Positions 1-12,072 are shown, counted from the stretch's first letter. The stretch: DNA of 64,000 nt from Typhlomys cinereus (GCA_023101885.1 JALPQD010000629.1:686080-750079), one strand, 5' to 3'. Notes: generated by a model from the letters alone, not told the origin. Translations and numbers: made by a program.

Positions 1-1090
1 CCTGGTCAGCACGTGACTCCCCTGCTAGTGGAACCAGACACGTCCCACAGTGATGACCCGGGTGCTCGGCTGAGACATCGTCTGTGTCACTGGGGATCAG
101 GAGATCACGTGGCTCCGCTCAGGGGACAGGGGTAGGGGTGGGGACAGCTGTCAGACCCACAGGACACGGCAAGGGAGGGAGCCCCCAGCGGCTGGAACAG
201 CACAGGGTGCTGTGGTCTTTGCAGGAGGCTCGGGGGAGGAGCTAAGGAAGGGCATGATCAAGAGTAGGACCCCTGTGCTCCACCCGGGGCCCCCCCAGGA
301 CATAAGGCAGGGCTGAGTCCTGAGATCCAGACAGGATCTCCCTGGAGGACCCAATGCTCAGTGGTCACTGTGGGTAGCATCCCTACGCGCGAGGGACCTC
401 GCCCGGCAGCTGACCCGCCCCCTGCCCCTCCCTGGGGTGGCTCCTAAACTGCCTGCAGCACACACGTCATCCTGTGACTGGAGTGCTGCTCTGACCTCAG
501 AGATGGGGGTTACATGTCGGGTCGTGAAGTCCCGTGATGTGGACCAGTGGGTACTCAAACATGAGCATATTTCATGACGTTCACCAGCTTCTGGTGACAC
601 CCAGCTGGACACCCCCAGCTTCTGACCAACCGGGATCTCACTTTGTGACCCTCTAGTGTAATATCAGTATTTTAAAAAAGTTATAAAAGACAATTTTCTA
701 TTGGAGGACCTACTTTCTCTGTCAGTCCAGACAGGATCGTCCCTGACCTTCACAGTGATGGTGGTGGAAGGGGGTGTTAGAGGGGTCTGGACGAAGGAGG
801 AAGACGGGGTGCCCATGCCCTATCTACCCCATGCTTCTACCCTCGTTCACTACCCAGAGTCCCCTCACCGCTGAGACCCTTCTAAAGAAGTTCAGAACTT
901 GGTATCTCCCAAACCACGGGGAAAACCCCACTGAGAGTCCATTTTTGACATAGACGGTCCAGCACTGGTCTTTATTTATTTTTTTCAGTGGAAATGACAG
1001 CAGACGGTCTCTTGTACTCAAATTATGCAGTGATTTGGATATCCAGGCCCATGGGGATTCCTTGATTCAGTCTTCATCCGTTCATTTAGG
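1..1090. other. Upstream intron, unique sequence
   Basis: No exon, SINE or conserved-looking element was recognised. A small AT-rich pocket lies at about 660-705. The stretch is read as part of the large IGSF21 intron because the first visible exon (16258) lies on the same strand downstream. Confidence 0.5.
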
Positions 1091-1091
1091 T

Positions 1092-1132
<41 letters not shown>

Positions 1133-1400
1133 ATGTTCACATGCATGCATATATGTGAAGTCAGAAGTTGTCTATGTGTAGTGTAGCTATACACACATAC
1201 TCATGTGTGTGTGCATGCGTGCAGAAGTCAAGTTTTGTGTGTGTGTGTGAGTGAGTGTGTATGGTGTAGCTATATGTGCATGTTCGAGTGTATGCAAATA
1301 TGTGCAGAGGTTAGAGGTTTGTGTGTGTGTAATGTACCTATGTGTGCAGGCTCACATGTGTGCATAAATAAGAAGTTGTGTGTGTATAGTGTAGCTACGT
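1091..1400. repeat. (TG)n microsatellite and degenerate TG tract
   Basis: A nearly pure (TG) run at 1091-1131 grades into degenerate TG/TA/TC alternation as far as 1400. The alternating purine-pyrimidine tract gives spurious open frames on both strands. Confidence 0.95.
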
Positions 1401-1722
1401 GTGTGTGGTGTGTGTGTGTGTGTGTGTGTGTGTATATCAGAGAGCACTGCGTGTCCCTGTGAGGACAAGGGTGACTTTGGGAATCACCCTGGATTACTTC
1501 TACCTCCTTTTGGCTTCGTATTGGTATTTCCCAGACTCCACCTTCCAGAGCCGGAAGAATGCAGGACACCACCATGTCTTCCTGGTGTGTTTACGTGGAA
1601 TCCAGGATCCGAACTCAGGACCTTCTGCTTTCAAGGCCGAGTCTTTTTTATTTTATTTATCTATTTTTTATTATTTATTCAATTGTGCATGTATGCGTGT
1701 GCACACACACGTGTATGTATGT

Positions 1723-1763
<41 letters not shown>

Positions 1764-2012
1764 TAGAACCACAGATGAATTCGGGAACCACCATGGACGC
1801 CTCCACCTCCTTCTTGTTTACTCTGCCCCCGGATTCACAGGCTCCGCCCACCAGGACCAGAAGCGCAGGCCGCCCCCACTTCTGCCCGGCGTCTATATGT
1901 GGGGTCTAGGATCCGAACTTGGGACCTTGCGCCTGCAAGGCAGAGGCTTAACCCCTGAGCCACCTCTCCAGCCCCTTGAGGCAGAGTCTTAACCCCTCAC
2001 ATCTCTCCAGCC
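1399..2012 (-). mobile_element. tRNA-derived SINE (CA-tail subfamily), interrupted by a second SINE
   Basis: Read on the minus strand, this copy has the same body as the elements at 27394, 43364, 43780 and 56990: GCTGGAGAGAT head, GGATCC internal box, a purine-rich centre ending in GGGTGAC, and a (CA)n tail (here TG, 1399-1434). Its 5' part lies at about 1991-2012 and the rest at 1399-1632, because another SINE is inserted between 1646 and 1977. Confidence 0.85.
1646..1977 (-). mobile_element. tRNA-derived SINE (AATAAT-tail subfamily) nested in another SINE
   Basis: This is a minus-strand element with the GGGGCTGGAGAGGTGG head (1960-1977), a GGATCC B-box-like segment, a GGTGGAGGCGTCC centre, TG microsatellite and a T-rich tail. 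It is flanked by 13-base imperfect duplications, AAGGCCGAGTCTT (1633-1645) and GAGGCAGAGTCTT (1978-1990), that fit target-site duplication inside the older SINE. Confidence 0.9.
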
Positions 2013-2017
2013 GAGAG

Positions 2018-2066
<49 letters not shown>

Positions 2067-2068
2067 TT
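2018..2068. repeat. (TGAT)n microsatellite
   Basis: About twelve uninterrupted GATT units. It gives frame-open serine/isoleucine/asparagine/glutamine repeats on the minus strand that are not genes. Confidence 0.97.
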
Positions 2069-2734
2069 GGTAAGTTGACTCTGTGAAGTGTGGCATCGTG
2101 GTGTGGAAATACGCAAAGGTCGCCAGACCTGCTGCTATGGTCCAGCGCATTTGGACGAGACAGATGAAGCGCCACGTCCTTTGAGGTACAGCTAGAACCT
2201 CACACAAACTTGTGAAGAGACAGACACGGGGCACATACGCCAAGGGGGCCAGGTGTAGGCAGAGGGACAGGCTGGTTTGGATGGGGCAGCCAGAGAGGCT
2301 CCTTAGAGAAGGTGCCCTTCAGAGCAGGGGCACACGTGACCTCCCCCATCTTGCCTCCCCCCACCTTCCCCCCCACCTTCCCTCCCCCCTCCTTCTCAGC
2401 CATGACCCAACGGCTCCCTGCTGAGCCACTCCCAGGGCCCAGTTTCAATGCCAGGGATTCCGCAGAGAGCCAATCTCACAACAATCCGGATACGGCTTGT
2501 GATGCCCGTGTAGAACCTGAACCCTTCCCCCCAGGCCTGTCTGGAACCACAAACCGAGCGGTTTAAACAACGGCTATCTCCAGCTTTGGGGGCTCGCAGT
2601 CTGACCTGCAGCCGTCACAGGGAGGGGCTCTACCAGGAGCACCAGGGACACCCCACCTTCAGCGCTCCGTGCAGCTGCCTTAGGCCGGTGGACCCCTGCT
2701 GTCTCCGCGCAGCTCTGTCTCTGTCCACAGTCCT

Positions 2735-3020
2735 TTTGCTTCATTTTCTTTGAGACGGGGTCTCGTGTGACCCGGGATGTCTTTGAACTCATTTTGTACC
2801 AAGGACTGTTGGTCTTCAACTCTTTGTCCTCCTGCCTCCACCTGCCAACTGCTGGAATGGCAGACGTGGGCAGACACATTTCTGACCCTCCTGCCTCCAC
2901 CACCCATGTGCAAGATGACAGGCGCGCACCACCATGTTTGGATTACGTCGTGTTCAGAACAGGACCCGCGGTCTCGAGAATGCTAGACAAGCACTCTACC
3001 CATTAAGCCACATGCAGCTC
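2735..3020 (-). mobile_element. ID-B1 dimeric SINE (B4-type)
   Basis: Minus-strand B1 signature (TTTGAGACGGGGTCTCGTGTG, then TTTGAACTCATT and CTGCCTCCACC). After it comes an ID-like end (GCTAGACAAGCACTCTACCC and AAGCCACATGCAG) at 2985-3017. The dimer order is that of B4 elements. Confidence 0.75.
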
Positions 3021-3639
3021 TATTGTCCTTCATGAGGATGCCAGTCACTGGGCTGGGACCCGCCAGATCCAGCCTGCCTACTTCTCAACCTGACCCAGTA
3101 TTTCTAGTCTGGTCATATTGACAGAGTCCAGGGCTTAGGGCTTACTATACAACTGCGGCCGGTGACAGTGCCACAGCCAGGCCTGGCGGTGGCCTCTGAA
3201 GCCGACAACCCATCCCCCTGACAGGGTCACCCGCCATCACCCGCCCCTAGTGTCAGGCTGAGCTCTAACCCCAGAGCTGTGTTCGCTGCGACAGAGGAGG
3301 AAGCTGAAAGGTGACATCGCTGGCCTCCCCCTCTTCCCCCCCCTACTGGCAAGTGTCAATGCAGGACAGATGCATCTTACTCATAACTTACCACCTGCTC
3401 CTGAACTCAGGTCTTTCTGCTCCTCTAATCCCTGAGCTGCCTCCCGGCCTTAGACAGTGGTTCCAGTGAGCGATAAGGCAGACAGCAGAACCGCTCAATG
3501 GAGGCGCCAACGGGGGCGTCTTAAATGGTTTCCATCTTGTCGCAAAGAAACCGTGTCGCCCCGCTGAACGCCGCTCAGCCCGGGACAGCTGTTCCTCTCG
3601 CCGTTCCTGTCTCTGTGGACTTACCTTCCGCAGACATGG

Positions 3640-3965
3640 CGCATAAATGCTCCGCGGACTTTTGTGACTGGCTTCTCTTCCTGATGTTCTGGGGGTTCAT
3701 CTATGTTGTACTGTGTGTCCCCATTTCATTCCTTTTTGGTGCCAAATAATATTCCACTGTTATTCCACTGTGTGTGGGTCTTATGTTTGTGGATCCTTCA
3801 TCAGCAAGGACTTGAGGGGCGATTCTGCCTTTGTGCTATCATAAATGACATTTGTGAACAAGTTCTTGTGAACATGTAGCTTCAGCTGTCCCCTCTGTGC
3901 CTAGGAGTGAATGGCCGGGCTGACCACCGAGTCTGTTTATCTTGATGATCTGCCAGGCAGCTTTT
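3640..3965. mobile_element. Old LINE-1 fragment
   Basis: The sequence around AATAATATTCCACTGTTATT, then ATCATAAATGACATTTGTGAA, CTAGGAGTGAATGGCCGGG and ATCTGCCAGGCAGC resembles a widespread mammalian L1 segment. It is diverged and carries no intact frame. Orientation was not settled. Confidence 0.55.
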
Positions 3966-3978
3966 TTTTATAGCTGCT

Positions 3979-3996
3979 GTGTGTGCGTGTGTGTGT

Positions 3997-4035
<39 letters not shown>

Positions 4036-4160
4036 TGTGTGTGTCTGTGTGTGTCTATGTGTGTGTGTGTGTGTCTATGTGTGTCTGTGTGTGTCTGTGT
4101 ATGCACATGTATATGTCCATGTCTATGTGTCTCTCTCTGTATGTGTGTGTGTCAATGTTG
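3979..4160. repeat. (TG)n with TC interruptions
   Basis: Pure (TG) at about 4001-4033, then TCTGTGTG-type units. Alternating purine-pyrimidine. Confidence 0.95.
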
Positions 4161-4169
4161 CAGTTCGCT

Positions 4170-4560
4170 TGCATGGTTACTGATAAATCATTATCAAACT
4201 ACCTAAGGGAACAAGGGGTTTATTTTCTTACTGATAGTCCAGTTACAGTCTGTAGTCCAGTTTGACAGGAGAGCATGCACCAACACCAGGGCCAAGGGAA
4301 CTGGCCACACCATCTCTACATAATGGCTGAGCCTTACTTACCAAATCAACATGTCTGGCCAAGTGTACACAAGAATACTAACTCTCTCAACCAGCTCTCT
4401 GTGTTTTATTCCAGGGCCTAGTCCCACCCACCATGGGCTGGGCCTTCCCCATCAGCTAGACAATCTCCTGCAAGTTTGCTCTGGGCTTAACCCAACCACT
4501 AATTCTCTACAAATGTGCCCAGAGCTCAAACCCTCACTGTCAAATTGACACCTATGACTA
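4170..4560 (-). mobile_element. Unclassified rodent interspersed repeat, copy 1
   Basis: This segment is homologous over most of its length to 52640-53110. Shared blocks include GGGGTTTATTTT, CAGTTTGACAGGAGAGC-like sequence, CACCAACACCAGGG, ACATGTCTGGCCAAGT, ACTGGGCCTTC-like, TTTAACCCAACTACTAATTC-like and a TGTCAAATTGACA-like end. The strand is set by analogy with common rodent copies whose poly(A)-signal end faces the other way; it is uncertain. Confidence 0.7.
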
Positions 4561-4587
4561 ATTATGAAAGTCAATGGACCTTTGTAG

Positions 4588-4961
4588 ATGAGTGTGTGTC
4601 TTTGTGTGTATCTCCCTCTGTGTTTCTTTGTGTCTGTGTGTGTATCTGTGTGTTTGTATGTGTGCATGTATTTTGTGTATCTCTCAGTATATGTGTGCAT
4701 CTGTCTTTATGTGTATATCTGTGTATGTGTGTCTTTGTAATTGTGTGTGTTTGTGTTTATATGTGTGTATATGTATGTATCTGTGTATATGTGTCTGAAT
4801 ATCTCTGTGTGTGCATGTGCATCTCTGTGTGTATGTATCTGTCTATATGTGCGTATCTGAGTGTGTGTTTGTTTGTAAGTGCGTGTGTGTTCATAAGTGC
4901 ATACATGTGGATATGCATCTGTGTATCTGTATGTCCATGTGTATCTCTGTATATTTTTGTA

Positions 4962-5010
<49 letters not shown>
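4588..5010. repeat. Degenerate TG tract with pure (TG)n end
   Basis: Over 400 bp of TGTGTCTG/TGTATCTG variants end in pure (TG) at 4966-5010. Confidence 0.95.
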
Positions 5011-5011
<1 letters not shown>

Positions 5012-5164
5012 GGAGGCAGAGCTTTTCTCTGCAGCCCCAACTCAGAGGCGTGGCCATCCCCCTGCCTCAGCATCTCGGCACTGGCATTGCAGACAACCCA
5101 CCTCGCCCACTTGGAGTTCCATGGAGGCCTGAGAAGAAGCCAGCTTCTTGCTGGCACCTGCCTT

Positions 5165-5525
5165 CCTTTCCTCCCCTCCAGCGCAGCCCCCCCCTCCAGC
5201 ACAGCCCCCTCTTCTCCAGCACAGCCCCCCTCTCCAGTGCAGCCCCTCCTCTCCCAGCGCAGCCCCCTCCTCTCCAGCGCAGCCCCCTCCTCTCCCAGCG
5301 CAGCCCCCTCCTCTCCAGCGCAGCCCCCTCCCTCCAGCACAGCCCCCTCCCTCCAGCACAGCCCCCTCCCTCCAGCACAGCCCCCTCTTCTCCAGCACAG
5401 TCCCTCCTCTCCAGCACGGCCCCTCCTCTCCAGCGCAGCCCCTCCTCTTAGCACAGCCCCCCTCTCCAGCCCAGGCCCTGCCCCCCCTCCAGCGCAGCCC
5501 CCCTCTCCAGCACGGCCCCTGCTGG
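5165..5525. repeat. About 20-bp CCAGCRCAGCCCCCTCCTCT minisatellite
   Basis: Seventeen or so variant copies of a C-rich unit of about 19-21 bp. Strong strand asymmetry: C-rich on +, G-rich on -. Its frames give proline/serine/alanine-rich or glycine/cysteine-rich open frames on both strands, which I regard as artefacts. Confidence 0.93.
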
Positions 5526-7120
5526 GAAGCGAGGGCTTGACTCACCGACCAGCACTGTAGGAAGGTCCTGGCCACATCCTCATCCTCTCTGGGGACAAGC
5601 CTAATCCCACCCCTTGCTCCCCTCACTTATCTGCCTCCAAGAGGGTGACAGCTCTTTATCTAATCTAGATGCCAGTCCTTGTCAGATCTACCCTGGGCAC
5701 CTCTTTCTCCTTTAGTGTCCGTTTTGCTTTCCTGCCTGTGTCCTTGGAAGAACAAAAGGCTTTGATTCCTGCTTTATCTGATTTCTCTTTTATCACCGCA
5801 GCATTAAGGAGGTCCGGGCTAACCCAGCAGTTACGATCCACCTCCTATTTCTTGCCTGACAGTTTTTATGGATTTCACTCTTACCTTAGGCATGTGACAC
5901 ATGCTGAGTTATTTTATCTAGGACAGGAGGGAAGGGTCCAGCTTCCTCCACTTGGACGTGGCCATGCAGAGGTCCACCGCCATTCCTGGGATAGCCTGTC
6001 CATCCCGGGCTAATGCTCCAGGCGTCGCCTGCGGACTATGGGGAGAGCCTCATTTCTAGATTCTTCCTCCTGTCTCGATGCTCTGTGACTCGGCATCTTT
6101 CGGGAAGCTACCCTGGGGCCAGTCCCACGGAACAGGGAGACTGATCGGATGGCAGAGTCATGGAAGGGAAAGGAAGCAGGAGCGCCTGTGGGCGGTACAG
6201 GCAGAGCCCACCGCCCTGGGGGCTCACCTGAGCCGAATTTCCAGGGAGCCCATTCGCCACCTCGTAGGATCACAGCCCGCAGCTGCATTCTGTAGACTCC
6301 CTGAACAGTGCTCCTCTCTTGGAGGCAATTCTTCAAGATCAGTTTCTTCCAGTGCGCAAGAACACCTCTGTTGTCTTGGGGAGCAGAAGAGAGATCTGCG
6401 CTGCACCCCCAGAGGGTACAGGGTGAGAGGTGAGGGGATCTAGGGCTCACAGCCGGCCCTTTCCCCCCCAGACTCACGCAGAATTGAGCAGTTGGAAATA
6501 AAGAGAGACTCCCATGGGAAAGAGGGGTTTGGCCCTCAGAGTTCCCCTTTCCGGATGCCAGCGCGCGCTCAGGGCAGCGGGCAGGGCACGTGGGAGGGAC
6601 CCGCCGCTCAGAGGGCCTGGGGGGTCCCTGGCAGTGGCTGCCTAGAGGCAGAACCCCCGGTCCACCCCAGGACATCTGCAGAAGGAGGAAAACCCATCAG
6701 TTCCCGCCCCTCATCCTAGAGAGCTTGGGGGTACCCCCTGGGTATAGACATGGAGACCCAGGCCAGAGCTGCAGAGCGCTCAGGAAGATGGGGGGAGGTC
6801 CCCAAGTGATAGAGATGTGAACCGCTCTCTCTACCTCCGGCCCTGGAAGTCTCTAGTGTCTGGGGGCCAGGGTCAGGCCTTGGTCCCCATCATCTTCTCC
6901 CCAGCCCTGCTGCCCCCCCTCCCTGCCACTCTGGGACAGGCCATTGGCCTCCAGGCTAGGAAGGGAGGCGGCTGGTCGCCCCCACTGGCGCGTCATCCTT
7001 GTCAGGTCAAGTCAGCGGAGAGGATGGAGTTGCACTTCAAAGTGAGAGGCGAGGCAGACTTCGAAGGCGAGGCAGACTTCAGCTTCAGACATAAATTTTC
7101 TATCCCACTCAGCCTCCCTC
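5526..7120. other. Intronic unique sequence
   Basis: No exon or SINE recognised. Around 7055-7082 a short GAGGCAGACTTCGAAGGC-like block is repeated twice. Nothing else stands out. Confidence 0.4.
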
Positions 7121-7124
7121 AGTT

Positions 7125-7340
7125 CCACCAGGCGCTGAAGTTTATTGAGCATTTATTATCCACCAGCTCTGCGCTTCCTAGTCATGTGGAGCTGCTCTTT
7201 GAACCTCATTCCGTGAGGATGTTCCCCCACTTTCCAGGCAGAGCTGAGAAATGAAAACTCTTGCCCAAGGATATAGGTTCAGTCCGGGGTAGAAGCTGAC
7301 TTTGAACCGGGGTTGCTGGCTCTGCCGCACCCCCCACCTC
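7125..7340 (+). mobile_element. MIR SINE
   Basis: TTTATTGAGCATTTATTATCC, then ACTCTTGCCCAAGGATATAG and GAAGCTGACTTTGAACCGGG follow the order of the MIR consensus (core, accumulation block, tRNA-like 'tttgaacc' block). Confidence 0.75.
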
Positions 7341-8691
7341 GCCCCACCACCTCTTCCTGGGAGGAGGCCTCTGGCAGTTTTCCTTTGTCTCCCTGGGCCT
7401 CAGTTTCCCTGTCTGCTAAGTGAAGGTGATAGCAGCACCCCTCGTGTTTGGGGCCTGTCACGTGACCTTCTTCCCGTAGAGCCCCCTCATCCTGGTTCTC
7501 TGGGATCCCCTGCTGCTATGTATGACCTTAGAGCCCGGCTTCTGGATGCGCAGGCAGGGGTGTGTTAGTCTCAGTGCCGGATGCAAAAGCCTGGAGCACA
7601 GAGGGACACGCTCTGCTGATGGAGAGAGGTTTCCCCAGAGTGGGGCGACCAGGAGAGGCAGCCTTAGCCTGCTGCTGTCCCTTGTGGGGGACAGCGGGGG
7701 ACAACTGTCGCCAGCCAGGTCTCCAACATGTCCCCACTCGCCGGGGCCTGCAGAGCTTCCGGAAGTGTCTGTCATTCGTCCGGGTGCTGGGAGAAACCGC
7801 CCAAGTGTGTAATGCGTACCTCTGGGGTCTATTGAAAACATCCGCAAATCGGCCAGCCTCGCTGCTATTTAAAATGAGTTCATGTCACAGCTCATAGATT
7901 TCACCGCTGCGGAAGCAGCACCTACGGTGGGGCGCGCACACAGCTCTCTGTTGCTACTCGAGCTACCCGGCACGCAAGCGCACAGCCACAGAGAGGACCC
8001 TCTGCCCGCTGCCACGGGCCACGCAACCGCTGCCACGGGCCAGAAGCGACCCACGGGACGGTCAGGGAGGGTCCACAAGGTACTGGAGGCCAGAATGCCG
8101 ATCTGAAAACTTGGAGCTTTGACAAGCAGCCAGCTGTGTGTGAACTGTTAGGAAACTGAATCAGAAGTGGAAGGCCGGGCTTGGGGGAGGTGAGGGATTC
8201 TGAGTCTATCAGTGCAGCGGGGGGGGGTGGTGGCAGGGAGACCCCAGAGAATTCTCCCTGCCCCTACCTCCTTTGCTGAGGCCTGGAGAAGCTGGGTTCA
8301 TGCGTCTCAATTCTCTCTGTTCTGTCCTTCCTAAGCAGCCAGGATCTCGTGCGGCCTTTCACTGAGCACCTACTACGCGCCAGCCCTCCCATCATAGAAC
8401 ACGACCTCAGAGTGGTTCTTGGTACTCTAACTTGAGGGCAGGCTAACTGGCACTCCCCTGGATTCAAGGCTGTTTGGTATGGTGCCCCTGAGGGCTCCTT
8501 CAGATGGAGTGCTGGTCTGGAAAGGGCTCAAGGATTTGCAGTGGTCACCAACTCCCACACTGCCAGTATGTGGTCTCAGGACCACACTGAGAAGCAGTCG
8601 GTTCCAGGAAAAGTGTAGGGAATAGCACGTGCATACAAGTCCTGCTCTCAGACATACAGCCTGTGGGCCGGCCTCCCCGCTTTCCCCTGAG

Positions 8692-8693
<2 letters not shown>
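7341..8693. other. Intronic sequence with two MIR-like fragments
   Basis: MIR-like pieces lie at about 7385-7430 (TGGGCCTCAGTTTCCCTGTC) and 8352-8395 (TCACTGAGCACCTACTACGC). A run of G (8219-8227) is present. The rest looks unique. Confidence 0.5.
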
Positions 8694-8740
<47 letters not shown>

Positions 8741-9035
8741 TGTGTGTGTGTGTGTCTGTGTGTGTGTGTGTGTCTGTATATGTGTCTGTGTGTATCTGTG
8801 TATACGTGTATGTCTGTGTGTGTATCTGTGTCTAACTGTGTGTGTCTGTGCTTGTGTCTGTGTATGTGTGTGTCTGTCTATCTGTATGTGTATGTATGTG
8901 TGTGTGTGTTTGTGTCTATCTGTGTGTATGTCTGTGCCTGTGTGTGTGTGTCTATCTGTGTGTCTATGTGTGTGTTTGTGTTTATCTGTGTGTGTGTGTC
9001 TATGCCTATATCTCTGTGTGTGTATGTGTGCGCGC
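8694..9035. repeat. (TG)n microsatellite with long degenerate flank
   Basis: Pure (TG) runs from 8694 to 8738, then TGTCTGTG and TATCTGTG variants continue to 9030. Source of several spurious cysteine/valine frames. Confidence 0.96.
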
Positions 9036-9114
9036 AGTAACCAGGGTGGGACACGTGCTGACACGTGCTGTGCCTCCCTGTCACACCCTCTCAGTGGGTC
9101 GCTTGCCGCCCCAG

Positions 9115-9580
9115 AGTTCTCAGGCGCTGCTGCGGGCCGAGTCGTTAATTTTTATCTTCTGCCACAGGGAAAGCGCAGCAGCAGCAGCTGGCGGGGAGGG
9201 AAGAGCCAGCGAGCGAGCGAGCAGGTGGGCAGGTGCTGCCCATGGCCGCCGGGCACCCCCCCTGCGGCCTTGCGCCATTCAGCAAGAGGCCATAGCAGGG
9301 TTGTGAAGACCCCATCGCACGGAGTGACCACACTGATGGTGGCCGGATCCAAGGCCCACCCCTCACTCTCATCAGCCTGGGGCTCTGTGGCTGAGCGCAA
9401 CGTCACAAGGGGAGCCGGGCTCAGTATTTATCATTTTAAAGAACCCTTTGTGACCCATGTAGCACAAACCACGTTCCTGTCGCGGATGGAGACTACGCAG
9501 GCACCCTTCCTCACTTCTCCTCTCTGGGCGGCTGGGACCACTCAGCTCAATATTTAATTTTCCCATTAACTACAGAATTG
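9115..9580. other. Intronic segment with AT-rich homeobox/MEF2-like islands
   Basis: AT pockets sit inside GC-rich sequence: GTCGTTAATTTTTATC (9140-9155), CAGTATTTATCATTTTAAAG (9421-9440) and CAATATTTAATTTTCCCATTAA (9548-9569). There is no SINE signature. It is a candidate conserved intronic element; this is inference from composition only. Confidence 0.35.
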
Positions 9581-9609
9581 AGCTCCGCCTTCCCTCCTCT
9601 CCCATACTT

Positions 9610-9638
9610 AACTCTCTCTCTCTCTCTCTCTGTCGCAT

Positions 9639-9672
<34 letters not shown>
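9610..9672. repeat. Compound (CT)n-(CA)n microsatellite
   Basis: (CT) at 9612-9630 and (CA) at 9639-9671, separated by a short TGTCGCATG block. Confidence 0.95.
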
Positions 9673-9673
<1 letters not shown>

Positions 9674-10184
9674 GGGATCTGTCTGAGGAGCTTGGGTGGG
9701 TGGAGTGAGAGTTCAGCGCTTTTAGATTGAGCAGGGACTGAAGGGTGGGACACCTGGGACCCCTCTGCTCGCTCACTGGACAGTTACTGAGCGACTCCTT
9801 GTGTGCAGGGCTCGGGCTGGGACTAGAGACAAGAAGAGACTCCGGTTCTGCTGGAGGGCATCAGAAATAAAGACACATGCAAACTGACGTATGTATGCAG
9901 CCACGCAAACATGGCAAGAAAAGGGTTTCAGGCAGAGCAAGTAGCAGATGCAAAGGTCCTGGGGTCAGAGCGAGCTTAGGGTGCTAAGAGATGTGAAGAG
10001 GAGGGGGAAGGGAGGGAGGCAAGAGGGTGTGTTCTTGATAGAGCAGGTTAGCCATGAGGACCAGCAGAGAACTAGAAGGACCCAGGACACTGTGGGGTGT
10101 CCTGGTGTCTCCTGTGCCATCAGACTGCCTGCTCCCCTGTGCATGTCAAAGTGGAAAAATACAAACAGGAACTTGAAATACTAT

Positions 10185-10376
10185 GTGACTAGGCTAGGAG
10201 GAGAGAGAGAGAGAAGCAGAGAGACAGAGATAGAGGCATATGCACGCCATGACGCACAGGTGGAGGTCGGAGGACAACTTTCAGAAGTCAGTTCTCTCCT
10301 TCCACCATGTGGGTTTCCAAGGATCAAACACAGGTGCCAGGTTTGCAAGCAGGAGCCTTTCCCACTGAGCTATCCA

Positions 10377-10378
<2 letters not shown>
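10185..10378 (-). mobile_element. B3-like tRNA-derived SINE
   Basis: GGTGGAGGTCGGAGGACAAC, TTCTCTCCTTCCACCATGTG, AGGATCAAACACAGGTGCC and CACTGAGCTATCC are the minus-strand blocks of the rodent B3 group, flanked by a GA-rich tail. Confidence 0.7.
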
Positions 10379-10437
<59 letters not shown>

Positions 10438-10442
10438 CTCTC
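10379..10442. repeat. (CT)n microsatellite
   Basis: An uninterrupted (CT) run of about 50 bp followed by CCTCTCTCTC. It lies directly at the end of a B3-like SINE. Confidence 0.97.
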
Positions 10443-12072
10443 AACTCTGGAAACCCCTGTGAGCGGAAACCTGGGCGAGGCCTATTGGATCAAATCCATC
10501 TTCCAGATGGGTGACCGTTGAGCTCTACAGATGTCCCGCGCGGCTTCTGGGATGGAGTCTCTCTCTTGACATCCGTCAGAGCGGACACCCCAGGATGGAG
10601 TGGGGGGAGCTGGCGTGGGGCAGGCAACGCGGTGGGGAGAAGAATCTCAGCCACCCTGGGGACGCATATGAACAGACCTGGGGAAGGCTTTGCTCACGTT
10701 GCTGGGGTCCCTTCACACTGAGTGCTGGCCCATAAGGTCAAAGGTCACCAGACAACTCGCAGAGCAGAATGGGGCCGCTGCACCTGGGGGAGCTACGGTG
10801 CCCAGAACCAACCTAAGCTGGCAGGGTACAGAGAGGACGTGGCTCAGAATTTGTTTCATCAAACCGATCACCACACTCTGTGGATGTGAACAAGGGGTCT
10901 AGAGTAAACTTCAGTCTCTGCTTTCCTCTGAGACTGGCTGTGAACAGGAGCAACAGAGGTGAGTCAGCACACACAGCGGTGTAGGGCAGGCAGCTTGTCA
11001 ATGGAGATAGAGTTGGTTAAGGAAACTTCCAGAAGCACAGATCCCTCCCCTTAAGGACAAGTAAGAAATAAGCCAGAGAGCTCATAGGCCAGGGGGTCAA
11101 TGGATTCCAAGGTCCGTGGTCTTGGGTGGATTTGGCCTATGTGGTCATTATATATAGATATAGATGGATGGTTGGATGGATGGATGGATGGACGGACGGA
11201 CAGACAGATTGCTCAATTCGATAGCTGTGAGCTGAGCTTGTGGGCACATCTATGAAGAATCAGTAGTTAAGAGAAGCCCTATGCAGACATGAGATTGTCT
11301 AACTGATGAGGAAAGGCAGGTGGTTAAGATGCGGGGAGCTGGGTCGGTCAGGTGGCATTCTTCTGCACGCTTTGTGGACAGACGGACTGCTGGCGAGTGG
11401 GGTTTGCCCCTCTCAGCCATCCTGTGGACAGGGTCCGGTCCTGGAGTTCAACGCGCTCTCCTGCCACGCTGGATTAAGAACTGGATCTGGCCAAAATAAA
11501 AACCCCTGTCCTCTTAAGCCATCGGGTCATGAATTTATGGGCAACGTGCAGGCGAGCAGCAGCGGCTTGTGGGGAGCCTCATGGGGAGCAGACAGACCTG
11601 GGTGTCCAGGCGTGGGAGCTCTGTCTGTGACCAGGCTCTTCCTGAAGATGTGGTGACGGACAGTGGCAACCGTGCCACCAACAAGCCCTTCCCCAAGCAA
11701 AAGGCTCGGAGGACCTGAGAGGGGGGTGCCCACAGCTGAACTGAGTGTGACCACGGCAGGCTCCCAGAAACCCTGCGGCTCGGCAGCTCTGGCCGCCCCA
11801 CCCCCGTCCTGCGGGCCGTTTGCTAAAGGTTCCCGGCTGTTAGGTGTCAGCGAAGACAGTGGCTGCCCTGGTGGCCTCTCCTCGCAGGGCTCACCCTGGA
11901 ACCTCTCCCTGAACTTGGGTGACTCTTGCCCAGGGGCCCATGGACTCATCTATGTCCGTGTCCTCAGCCAGCTGAGGGTCCTCGGGTGGGTGGACACTGT
12001 GTCCCAGGCCCACAGCATTTATAAAGGCCGCTGGGTTTGGACCTTGGTGGAGCCTGTTAACAGGGAAAGAGA
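10443..12072. other. Intronic sequence, no element recognised except (GGAT)n
   Basis: Nothing coding or clearly transposed was found. A small GGAT/GGAC tetranucleotide run lies at 11163-11208. Confidence 0.4.

Noticed and set aside
3525..3749. Open frame with a hydrophobic C-terminal stretch
   Set aside because: Overlaps an old LINE-1-like fragment, with no promoter, splice or homology support.
4515..5560. Cysteine/valine-rich and proline-rich frames of 200-250 codons
   Set aside because: Encoded by TG tracts and a C-rich minisatellite.
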